A DNA stretch of 42,706 nucleotides. It comes from Actinobacteria bacterium casp-actino5. GTDB lineage: Bacteria; Actinomycetota; Acidimicrobiia; Acidimicrobiales; Ilumatobacteraceae. Positions 24,957-31,538 of the stretch are shown here, in pieces; the stretch's first letter is position 1; every line of letters starts with the position of its first letter. The stretch spans positions 1 to 42,706 of the forward strand of contig LFFE01000031.1 of assembly GCA_001510385.1 (NCBI GenBank). Direction: 5' to 3'. The position numbers were made by a program, and so were the translations under genes. The notes under the pieces are model-generated. The model searched no databases. It saw nothing but the letters and a program-made list of their open reading frames with translations, and was not told the origin of the DNA.

Positions 24957-25915
24957 CTGAAGGCGATCGCGGCGAAGCCGTACGTGACCTTCAGCGGCGA
25001 CTGATTCAGTCGTCTTACTCAATTCGAGCAACTGAAATTGGTTGGTTTGGTGAATCAACTCGGCAGGCCCTGACCTCATTTCAGACATCACAGGGAATAC
25101 CTGTTCATGGCCGTTGTGACGAACTCACATGGACGGCATTGGTCGAGGCGGGGTGGACGCTCGGTGATCGCTTGTTGATGATCACTGCACCAAACCTTCG
25201 TGGTGAGGATGTCGCCGAGTTGCAGCGCATATTGGCCCGTCTGGGCTTCAACTGCGGTCGTGTTGACGGCATTTTCGGACCCGACACTGCAAGCGCACTA
25301 CAAGACTTTCAACGCAACTCTGGTCTGCCTGATGACGGAGTCTGTGGATCCGACACCGTCTCAGCGCTTGATGTGCTCACACGCCACACCGGCAGTGGGC
25401 CTGGCGTTGTGATGGTTCGGGAAGTTGCCGCAGTGACATCTGGGCGACGGTCACTTGGTCACCTTCGTATCGTCATTGGCGAATTCGGTGGTCTTGGGGC
25501 CCTTGCACGACAGGTGACAACCGCTCTACGTCAACACTCGGCGTCAGCAACCGTTGTCGGTCACCCGGATGCGTCCACTCATGCCGACATTGCAAATCGA
25601 TATCGAGCTGATCTCTACCTTGGATTCGAAGCGGCACCTGAGAAAATATCGCGCATTCAGTACTATGCAGTTCAAGGATTTGAGTCAGCAGCAGGTCGTT
25701 CGCTCGGTGAACAACTCGCGAATGACGTGCGGCAACCATTTCGAGCATCTGAAATCGAGTTGATCGGAAATCGACTACCGATTCTTCGGGAAACACGTAT
25801 GCCAGCGATTCTCTGGCAATTAGGACCAACTGCGGAGATCATTTCCCATACACCAACTCTCGTTCGCGGAGTGGTCGTTGCAATCGAGGGTTGGGCTCAG
25901 ACACGCGGTGAATAA
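24953..25915 (+). CDS. cwlM: CwlM-like pseudo-amidase, peptidoglycan regulator
   Basis: Read from CTG 24953, this 320-residue protein has two peptidoglycan-binding repeats. One covers about residues 4-62 (GDRGEAVRDLQRRL, then FGESTRQALTSFQ), the other about 75-140 (GEDVAELQRILARLGF, then FGPDTASALQDFQ). A degenerate Amidase_3 domain follows. The usual DPGHGG is IGEFGG, the SIHA-type site is LGFEA and the final VE.GF site is WQLG, so the zinc ligands and catalytic Glu are gone. In mycobacteria CwlM occupies this site after trxC, is also inactive, and regulates MurA and interacts with MurJ and FhaA. The first repeat is read in a frame with no ATG, GTG or TTG back to a TGA at 24812. The first canonical start, TTG 25139, would remove the whole first repeat. 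Confidence 0.82.
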   Translation: MTEGDRGEAVRDLQRRLIQSSYSIRATEIGWFGESTRQALTSFQTSQGIPVHGRCDELTWTALVEAGWTLGDRLLMITAPNLRGEDVAELQRILARLGFNCGRVDGIFGPDTASALQDFQRNSGLPDDGVCGSDTVSALDVLTRHTGSGPGVVMVREVAAVTSGRRSLGHLRIVIGEFGGLGALARQVTTALRQHSASATVVGHPDASTHADIANRYRADLYLGFEAAPEKISRIQYYAVQGFESAAGRSLGEQLANDVRQPFRASEIELIGNRLPILRETRMPAILWQLGPTAEIISHTPTLVRGVVVAIEGWAQTRGE

Positions 25916-25921
25916 AAATTG

Positions 25922-25937
25922 ATTTTATGTATAAAAT
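25922..25937. repeat. AT-rich inverted repeat after cwlM
   Basis: ATTTTAT and ATAAAAT surround a two-base centre, seven bases after the cwlM stop. The stem is pure A/T and weak. It may help end transcription between the convergent cwlM and parB genes, or be a site that unwinds easily. Confidence 0.35.
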
Positions 25938-25975
25938 ACCAAGATAGTGCGTGTAAATTCGGGATAAAGTGAATA

Positions 25976-26002
25976 TCCACAGCATATTCAATATGTTGTG
26001 GA
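25976..26002. repeat. 27-bp near-palindrome with facing DnaA-box-like ends
   Basis: TCCACAGCATATT and AATATGTTGTGGA are complementary except for one G.T pair, around a single central C at 25989. The outer ends read ATATCCACA (25973-25981) and TGTGGAAAC, each close to a DnaA box. It lies between convergent cwlM and parB stops. It could be a bidirectional terminator or a protein site. Confidence 0.5.
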
Positions 26003-26038
26003 AACACTTACCTCTACTTCATGTTGAGACCACGTACC

Positions 26039-26953
26039 TCAACTGGCACTCGAGGGTTCCTCAAACAACACCCTGTGAATTCGGCGTAAGTCATCGAGAT
26101 CGGCAAAATCGACGGTAATTCTGCCTTTTGTTGCCCCAAGCGACACTCGGACTCGTGTCTCCAACAGTCGAGCAAGTGCTTCTTCGACTTCAATTACGCC
26201 AGCCTCTCGTAATCGGGTGCCTGCAATAAGTCCAGCGCCGTCAGTTGGTTCAGGGGTGTCGACAGGTGGCGCCAGGGTTGTTGCTGGTGCGATCGAGGCC
26301 TCAAGTTCGCGAACAGTTAAGTCATGTTCAACAACTTCTTGAGCAAGTCGGAGTTGGGTGTCACGATCATCGACCGAAAGCAGTGTTCGAGCATGCCGAG
26401 CGGAGAGTCGCCCATCATTCACATATTGCTGAATCTCGCCTGGTAATCCCATGAGTCGCAAGGCATTAGAGATTGCTGATCTGCTTTTTCCAACGCGGTC
26501 AGCTACCTGCTCGTGGGTGAATCCAAAGTCGTCAATGAGTTGGTGATATGCGGCTGCCTCTTCGAGTGGGGTGAGGTCAGCTCGATGAAGGTTTTCTACC
26601 AGCGCCTGCTCCATTGATGACATGTCATCTGTGGTGCGAACAATTGCCGGAATGGTCGCAAGTTCAGCGATGCCCGCTGCTCTCCACCGGCGCTCGCCCG
26701 CAATCAGTTCATATCCGCCGTCAACTGGCCGAACCAGAATGGGCTGCAACACACCAATGTGTGAAATTGATGCGGCGAGTTCATGTAAGCCCTCTTCGTC
26801 GAAGAACCGGCGTGGCTGGTGTGGGTTGGGTCGTATTGTCTGGACAGGGATGTCCCTGAGAGCAGGTGCGTCATCGCTTCGCCCAAACACTTCATCCATT
26901 CCGCCAGGAATGAGCGAACTGAGACCTCTACCCTGCCGTTGATTGCGAGCCAT
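26039..26953 (-). CDS. parB: Chromosome partition protein ParB
   Basis: This 304-residue CTPase and DNA-binding protein loads on parS and spreads to guide chromosome segregation. It starts MARNQRQGRGLSSLIPGG. The N-terminal domain has RPNPHQPRR (box I) and the CTP-binding IAGERRWRAA (box II). The central helix-turn-helix THEQVADRVGKSRSAISNALRL follows, and a C-terminal dimerisation region. The ATG at 26953 is fixed by AGGAGG six bases upstream, rather than the ATG at 26986. It overlaps the parA end by 26 bases, so the two are coupled. The recognition helix looks canonical even though nearby parS-like sites are not. Confidence 0.95.
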   Translation of the reverse strand: MARNQRQGRGLSSLIPGGMDEVFGRSDDAPALRDIPVQTIRPNPHQPRRFFDEEGLHELAASISHIGVLQPILVRPVDGGYELIAGERRWRAAGIAELATIPAIVRTTDDMSSMEQALVENLHRADLTPLEEAAAYHQLIDDFGFTHEQVADRVGKSRSAISNALRLMGLPGEIQQYVNDGRLSARHARTLLSVDDRDTQLRLAQEVVEHDLTVRELEASIAPATTLAPPVDTPEPTDGAGLIAGTRLREAGVIEVEEALARLLETRVRVSLGATKGRITVDFADLDDLRRIHRVLFEEPSSAS

Positions 26954-27761
26954 GGTGTACCTCCTGAGCGACGTCGGTATAGGCAATTGCTCCTCGCGAC
27001 AAGGGATCGTATGTCACGATTGGCATTCCGTATTTGGGAGCTTCAGACAATTTAATGTTGCGAGGAACAACGGTCTTTAAGACTGTTGGGCCGAAATGTT
27101 GCCGAATTTCGGCAACAACTTCATCGGCCAAGTTTGTTCGAGCGTCGTACATCACACAAACAATTGAAGACACCTCAAGGGTTGCGTTGAGTCCACTGCG
27201 CCTGATCCTCAGCACGTTTTCGAGCAGTTGCCCCACACCTTCCAACGCAAAGTACTCACACTGAATAGGAATCAGCACTTCTCGCGCCGCGCAAAGTGCA
27301 TTGAGGGTCAATAAGCCGAGTGAAGGTGGACAATCAATAATGATGTAATCAAATTGATCGATCACGGCATCAACGGCATTCTTCAGACGTGTTTCGCGAG
27401 CCAACATTGAATACATCGTCATCTCAGCATCAGCAAGCCGAAGATTTGATGGTGCAACTTGCAAACCGTCGATCTCTGTTGTGCATATGCAGTCGGTGAG
27501 GGGTGCATCATCAATCAGAACGTCAAGAATCGTGTTCTCCAGTGACCGAACATCAATGCCGAGCCCGCTTGTGGCGTTTGCTTGAGGATCAACGTCAATT
27601 AGCAGGACTCGTAGACCAAGTTGAGCAAGGGATGCCGCGGTGTTGATTGAGGTCGTCGTTTTCCCGACTCCGCCCTTTTGGTTTGCAACGGCAATGATCC
27701 GCGGGAGGCTGCGAGACATCAGATTCTGGGGTTGCGGTGAAGAGCCTGAAACGTCAGTCAT
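26928..27761 (-). CDS. parA: Chromosome partition ATPase ParA (Soj)
   Basis: This 277-residue deviant-Walker ATPase drives origin segregation with ParB. The P-loop is NQKGGVGKTTTSIN, followed by VLLIDVDPQANATSGLGID and the Walker B-like YIIIDCPPSLGLLTLNAL. The first 14 residues are poor in conservation; a shorter start at 27719 (MSRSLPRIIAVANQKGG) is possible and no clear ribosome site decides it. The region between it and rsmG (27762-27922) carries the parS-like palindromes, so promoter and centromere-like sites overlap. Confidence 0.95.
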   Translation of the reverse strand: MTDVSGSSPQPQNLMSRSLPRIIAVANQKGGVGKTTTSINTAASLAQLGLRVLLIDVDPQANATSGLGIDVRSLENTILDVLIDDAPLTDCICTTEIDGLQVAPSNLRLADAEMTMYSMLARETRLKNAVDAVIDQFDYIIIDCPPSLGLLTLNALCAAREVLIPIQCEYFALEGVGQLLENVLRIRRSGLNATLEVSSIVCVMYDARTNLADEVVAEIRQHFGPTVLKTVVPRNIKLSEAPKYGMPIVTYDPLSRGAIAYTDVAQEVHHGSQSTAG

Positions 27762-27811
27762 TCACGCCACTTTGCCGCGTTTGGCTGGATTCTGCAACTG
27801 ATATGCGCCGA

Positions 27812-27831
27812 TTTGTTTCCCGGGAAACAAA
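27812..27831. promoter_or_regulatory. parS-like palindrome 1, CCCGGG centre
   Basis: The 20-mer TTTGTTTCCCGGGAAACAAA is a perfect palindrome. It contains GTTT and AAAC flanks as in the canonical parS core GTTTCACGTGAAAC, but with CCCGGG where parS has CACGTG. It lies 50 bases upstream of parA. Function is inferred from position and shape. Confidence 0.65.
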
Positions 27832-27862
27832 ATTTTGGATAAGCCTCTAGTTGAGGCGCGCA

Positions 27863-27878
27863 GTTTCACTGGTGAAAT
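27863..27878. promoter_or_regulatory. Degenerate parS-like half-site pair
   Basis: GTTTCAC and GTGAAAT are the half-sites of canonical parS, but two extra bases (TG) separate them. Such spacing would be expected to weaken ParB binding. It lies between the two CCCGGG palindromes. Confidence 0.35.
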
Positions 27879-27888
27879 TTCAACAGTG

Positions 27889-27918
27889 CTATCCACAGTC
27901 TGTGGTTTCCCGGGAAAC
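27889..27918. promoter_or_regulatory. parS-like palindrome 2 beside a DnaA-box-like motif
   Basis: GTTTCCCGGGAAAC at 27905-27918 is a perfect 14-bp palindrome with the same core as the site at 27812. Immediately before it, CTATCCACA at 27889-27897 matches the DnaA box in 8 of 9 positions, and CCACAGTCTGTGG (27893-27905) is itself palindromic and abuts the parS-like core. The arrangement would place DnaA and ParB sites side by side. Confidence 0.55.
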
Positions 27919-27922
27919 ATTC

Positions 27923-28480
27923 CTATTGGCGTTGAATGACAGCTAGTGAGGTGGTTGGCGTCTTCCACGCCGCAATGGCGGCATTCCACGCCGCAAGCAG
28001 CTCTAATGGCCAACGATTTTCGGTTGTGTCCGGTGGTTCCGAAACGAGTAGCCGTCCACCAACAGAAACAAGGGGGAGGGCGATATCAAGAACAACATCA
28101 GGGGAGCCAAAACTTCTTGCAGTGACGACATCAAATGTGGCCTTCCCGTGCAATGCGCTCACGTCAGCGCAAATGACCTCGATTGGCCTACCAGGCACAT
28201 GTCGCCGCAAGCGATGTGCTTGTCGCTGAAGGAGATCTGTCCGTTTTTCTCTCCGGTCAACAAGAGTGATGGAGGCCTCTGGGCAATCATGGGCGACAAC
28301 AAGCCCTGGAAGGCCGCCACCCGACCCAATATCAAGAATGCTGTGGACGTTGCTGAGGGAACGAATCACATCAACAAAAACTCGGGCCCTTGAAATTTCA
28401 ATGGTGAGATCAGTATTGCCAATCACTCCGCCATCTTTTGCGAGCTGCAGAACGCCTACAAGGTGTGTATCAGCACTCAT
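27923..28480 (-). CDS. rsmG: 16S rRNA G527 methyltransferase RsmG (GidB)
   Basis: This 185-residue methyltransferase modifies G527 in the 530 loop of 16S rRNA using S-adenosylmethionine. The SAM-binding motif is ILDIGSGGGLPGLVVAHDCP, followed by TLVDRREKRTDLLQ and VVTARSFGSPD. Loss of this enzyme is known to give low-level streptomycin resistance in other bacteria. It is somewhat short at the N-terminus compared with many family members. It lies between jag and parA in the conserved order. Confidence 0.93.
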   Translation of the reverse strand: MSADTHLVGVLQLAKDGGVIGNTDLTIEISRARVFVDVIRSLSNVHSILDIGSGGGLPGLVVAHDCPEASITLVDRREKRTDLLQRQAHRLRRHVPGRPIEVICADVSALHGKATFDVVTARSFGSPDVVLDIALPLVSVGGRLLVSEPPDTTENRWPLELLAAWNAAIAAWKTPTTSLAVIQRQ

Positions 28481-28509
28481 GGATTCGGTTGCGCCTCACG
28501 GGCACAAAT

Positions 28510-29331
28510 TCAACTCGGTGAGACAATTACTCGACGATTCGGGTCTTCACCTTGTGACGCCGTCGTTACGCCCTCTTCAGTGGACAACACATCATGAATC
28601 ACCTTGCGGTCGGGTGATGCCATTGGTTCAATTGCGAGCGCCTTTCCGGACTCACGAACCTGCTCAGCGATCTTGCGTGCAAATGTCTCAAGAGAAGCCT
28701 TGCGGCGTTCGCGATATCCAGCGATATCAAGGCGAAGATGTGTGTCGTGGTCACCGAGTCGACGTTGAGCCGCCACCCGAACAAGATCTTGAACCGCAGT
28801 AAGCGTGCGGCCACCTGGGCCGACCAGAAGTCCAAGATCTGAGCCATTCATTGCGACTTCAATTTCGGTATCTTCCCGTTGCACCGTCACGGATGCCTCG
28901 ACGCCGAATGCGGTTGCCAGACCACTCATGAAGGTCTCGGCTGCTTCACCAACTGCTGCTGGATCGACTGGGTCACGTGGTGCATCATTCATTGGTTTGT
29001 CACCTTTTGGGTTGCGATTGTTGCGTTGGCCGCCATTCTTTCGCGAGTTGGCTGGTTTATCACCACTCGGCGAGTCAGGTGCCTGACGTTCGCGGCGTTG
29101 CTGACCGTGAGACTTGTTGCTTCGCGAACGCCGATTATCGCGCTTGGGGCGGACTTCTGCTGGGCGCACCCGGCCGCGCACCTTTGCTTCTCCGCGAGTT
29201 CGGCCAAATAATCCACTCTTTGGCTCTTCTAGAACCTCGATGTCTGCCTCGTCTGCAGCGACCCCGAGTTGGTCAAGTGCTACTTCGGTCGCTTCTTCAA
29301 CGCTACGACCCGATGTTGTTACCCATTCCAT
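28510..29331 (-). CDS. jag: RNA-binding protein Jag/KhpB
   Basis: This 273-residue protein has an N-terminal Jag domain (MEWVTTSGRSVEEATEVALDQ ... EPKSGLFGRTRGEAKV). A long basic low-complexity linker follows, about residues 60-125, rich in R, K, N, G and P. The KH domain has GLLVGPGGRTLTAVQ and the R3H domain ends IEPMASPDRKVIHDVL. The KH loop is GPGG instead of the more usual GKxG-type loop. It binds RNA and in Gram-positive bacteria affects cell division and envelope growth, partnered by KhpA. The gene lies 26 bases after yidC. GAGGAA precedes the ATG. Confidence 0.92.
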   Translation of the reverse strand: MEWVTTSGRSVEEATEVALDQLGVAADEADIEVLEEPKSGLFGRTRGEAKVRGRVRPAEVRPKRDNRRSRSNKSHGQQRRERQAPDSPSGDKPANSRKNGGQRNNRNPKGDKPMNDAPRDPVDPAAVGEAAETFMSGLATAFGVEASVTVQREDTEIEVAMNGSDLGLLVGPGGRTLTAVQDLVRVAAQRRLGDHDTHLRLDIAGYRERRKASLETFARKIAEQVRESGKALAIEPMASPDRKVIHDVLSTEEGVTTASQGEDPNRRVIVSPS

Positions 29332-29357
29332 TGGTGTTCCTCTTCTCTGTACTGCTC

Positions 29358-30455
29358 TTAGCGCTTTCTTTGACCGCCAGGGCGCTGCAGATTTCCTTTT
29401 TTTGTGTTTTTTGAGGCTTGTGGACGACCCTTTGCCCCTTTATTTCCGCCATTTGTTCGAGAATTAGAGCCTTTTGACGCAGGCCGTGCGCCTGACGAAG
29501 AGTCGTTCTTCTCACTCGCTGAGCCGGTGGCGTCTTCTAGTTCGCGTTTTGCTCGAGCGATCAGCCCTCCGCCGCCACCATCGGATTCAGAAAGTTCGCG
29601 GGCTTTTGCACTCGCCGCCTGAGCCTGACGACCCAACGATTCATCACCAGCGTAAAAGCGTTTCGTGATATAGAACTGCACGATGATTCGGATAACCGAT
29701 TGGATGATGTAGTAGATCACGAGCGCTAGCAAGAAGAAAATCTGGAACACTGCAAAGACAACTGGAAGGTACTGCATCAACTTTTGCTGTGATTCCGACA
29801 TCGTTGGGCTGATTGAGGCCCGAGCCGCCACCATTCGCTGCTGGTAGAAGTAGAGCAAGCCAAGAACCACCACAAGCCCGGCATAGATCAATCCTTGGCC
29901 GAAGTTGCTGCCCAGCATGCTTGCCGGTGATTTTGAGAGGTCGAGTCCCCATGACGGCATGGTCGTTTCCCGGACCAGGTTCTGGTACATCTCAGATTCG
30001 ATTGAGAGGTAACGGGGTAAGAAGCCGATGATGTCTTGACCTCGCCCAACCGAGGTGAGAACAGCCCGTGCAATTGCTTCATTTCCACCTGTTGGCGTAT
30101 ACGTCGCATCGTGAAGAATACGGAACATCACGATGAAGACCGGAGTTTGTGCCAACAACGGCAGACAAGAGGCCATTGGATTGACCTTGTGCGCCTGATA
30201 GAGCTTCATCATTTCTTCGTTCAGTTTTTGGCGATCAGTCTTGTACTGCTGCTGCAATCGGCGCATTTCAGGGGCAAGGCGCTGCATTTCGAGCATTCCC
30301 TTAGTGCTCTTCAGGGTAAGCGGCGTCACAATCGCCATCACAATGAATGCCGAGAGCGACACGGCAATCATGTAACTGCCCGTCCATGTGTAGAGCCAAT
30401 TCAGCACAGAGGCCGGAACTTCAAAGATTCCCGCGATCAACGGAGTAGACGTCAT
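29358..30455 (-). CDS. yidC: Membrane protein insertase YidC
   Basis: This 365-residue Oxa1/Alb3-type insertase places proteins into the inner membrane, with or without SecYEG. It is of the short Gram-positive type, without the big periplasmic domain of Gram-negative YidC. Hydrophobic segments occur near residues 12-50, 100-120, 180-205 and 230-265. A coiled hairpin [27 protein letters not shown] lies between the first two. The C-terminal 90 residues form a basic, Ser/Lys/Gly-rich cytosolic tail. It starts with ATGA overlap to yidD. Neighbours yidD, rnpA and rpmH complete the usual operon. Confidence 0.95.
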   Translation of the reverse strand: MTSTPLIAGIFEVPASVLNWLYTWTGSYMIAVSLSAFIVMAIVTPLTLKSTKGMLEMQRLAPEMRRLQQQYKTDRQKLNEEMMKLYQAHKVNPMASCLPLLAQTPVFIVMFRILHDATYTPTGGNEAIARAVLTSVGRGQDIIGFLPRYLSIESEMYQNLVRETTMPSWGLDLSKSPASMLGSNFGQGLIYAGLVVVLGLLYFYQQRMVAARASISPTMSESQQKLMQYLPVVFAVFQIFFLLALVIYYIIQSVIRIIVQFYITKRFYAGDESLGRQAQAASAKARELSESDGGGGGLIARAKRELEDATGSASEKNDSSSGARPASKGSNSRTNGGNKGAKGRPQASKNTKKGNLQRPGGQRKR

Positions 30456-30721
30456 GGTGTCCTCATTGGTTCATGGTAGGTAACGATTGCGTGATCAACT
30501 TCAGGGACCGGATCAAACCCCGATGGCCCGAATGGGCGGCATCTCAACAACCGTTTTACGGTTAACCACAGGCCTTTTCGCGGTCCGTGAAGAGAAATTG
30601 CCTCGTGCGAGTAATGCGAACATGTCGGAGAGAAACGACATGGTGATGGACGCCATTGGAACGCCTTTTGGTACCACTCAATTGCTCGCAGCATGCGACG
30701 CTGCCAAACGGACCCACTCAT
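30452..30721 (-). CDS. yidD: Membrane insertion factor YidD
   Basis: This 89-residue protein has the YidD signature [15 protein letters not shown], followed by [21 protein letters not shown]. YidD associates with YidC and assists insertion of membrane proteins. The ATG at 30721 overlaps the rnpA stop as ATGA and is preferred for coupling; an internal ATG at 30694 (MLRAIEWYQ) is the start seen in many shorter homologues. The frame also continues far upstream, but that part is the shadow of rnpA. Confidence 0.9.
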   Translation of the reverse strand: MSGSVWQRRMLRAIEWYQKAFQWRPSPCRFSPTCSHYSHEAISLHGPRKGLWLTVKRLLRCRPFGPSGFDPVPEVDHAIVTYHEPMRTP

Positions 30722-31062
30722 TGACGAGCAAGACCGTCGATGAGTTGCCGCACCTGATGAGCAAGATGTTGCGGAGACATTTCGAACATTTGATCGCTTT
30801 TCGAACGTATGATCCCAACTAACAATGCTCCTGGCGGCAGTTGGTTGTTCCTTACATGTTCGCGGAGAAGTTCTTTCAGGCGACGACGGGCCAGATTCCG
30901 TCGAACTGCAGGCCCGTGGGCGCGACTGATGGAAAAGGCCACTCGAGGTGGCGACATCATTGGGTCGGCAAGAAATTTGCACCACAGCACATCGGTCCGC
31001 ACCTGAACTCCCTCAATGTCGAGTCGCGTGAACTCGTGTGAAGTGCGGATTCTGTGAATCAA
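30718..31062 (-). CDS. rnpA: Ribonuclease P protein component
   Basis: This 114-residue basic protein is the protein cofactor of RNase P, which trims tRNA 5' ends. The conserved helix [16 protein letters not shown] carries the RNR-type motif. The start is a TTG whose last two bases are the first two of the rpmH stop (TTGA at 31062-31059), giving strict coupling to rpmH. The N-terminus [10 protein letters not shown] then fits the short leader of the family. Confidence 0.9.
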   Translation of the reverse strand: MIHRIRTSHEFTRLDIEGVQVRTDVLWCKFLADPMMSPPRVAFSISRAHGPAVRRNLARRRLKELLREHVRNNQLPPGALLVGIIRSKSDQMFEMSPQHLAHQVRQLIDGLARQ

Positions 31063-31193
31063 GCGGAAAGGCGAGCGCGACCCTTTGCCCGGCGTGATTT
31101 CAACACGGCGCGGCCGGCGCGAGTGCTCATGCGAGCTCGGAAGCCATGCTTCTTCGCACGACGATGTTGATTTGGTTGAAATGTTCGCTTCAC
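31059..31193 (-). CDS. rpmH: 50S ribosomal protein L34
   Basis: This 44-residue protein reads [16 protein letters not shown] ... [13 protein letters not shown], the full L34 sequence. It starts with GTG at 31193, and GAGGAG lies 11-16 bases upstream on the minus strand. It is the first gene of the rpmH-rnpA-yidD-yidC-jag run and its stop overlaps the rnpA TTG. It is too short for ordinary gene-size limits. Confidence 0.95.
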   Translation of the reverse strand: MKRTFQPNQHRRAKKHGFRARMSTRAGRAVLKSRRAKGRARLSA

Positions 31194-31538
31194 TTCTTCG
31201 TCACTCCTCAATAAACACGATCTGATTGACACACATCTTCAACACGATCGAGTATTTCGACTACATGACGGTTCCACGTAATTGGAACCAGACCCTCAAA
31301 GACTACGGTCAGTTCTTGACAGAGCCAACTATGGCTGCACTTTTACACAACCTCAGGTTTTCCACAGTTCATCTTTCGTGGTAGCGTCTATCTTCTGTGC
31401 TTGGCACCCATACAGCTTGGGATCATAGGATCTTGAGTGTTTTCCACAGATGTGGATAAACATGTGGGTACTTACATTGATGTAATGCACAAACGAATTT
31501 GCTGTCATTATGAGGGAAATCTAGAGAGCGCAACTGAC
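31194..31538. promoter_or_regulatory. rpmH-dnaA divergent control region with DnaA boxes
   Basis: This 345-bp gene-free stretch separates rpmH (minus) from the chosen dnaA start. It holds a perfect DnaA box TGTGGATAA at 31451-31459, a further motif TGTGGGTAC 12 bases on at 31463, and TTTTCCACA motifs at 31358-31366 and 31440-31448. An inverted repeat GGTTCCA-N6-TGGAACC lies at 31270-31289. No single sigma-70 promoter stands out. The DnaA boxes just before dnaA fit autorepression, which is known for dnaA in other bacteria. Confidence 0.7.
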
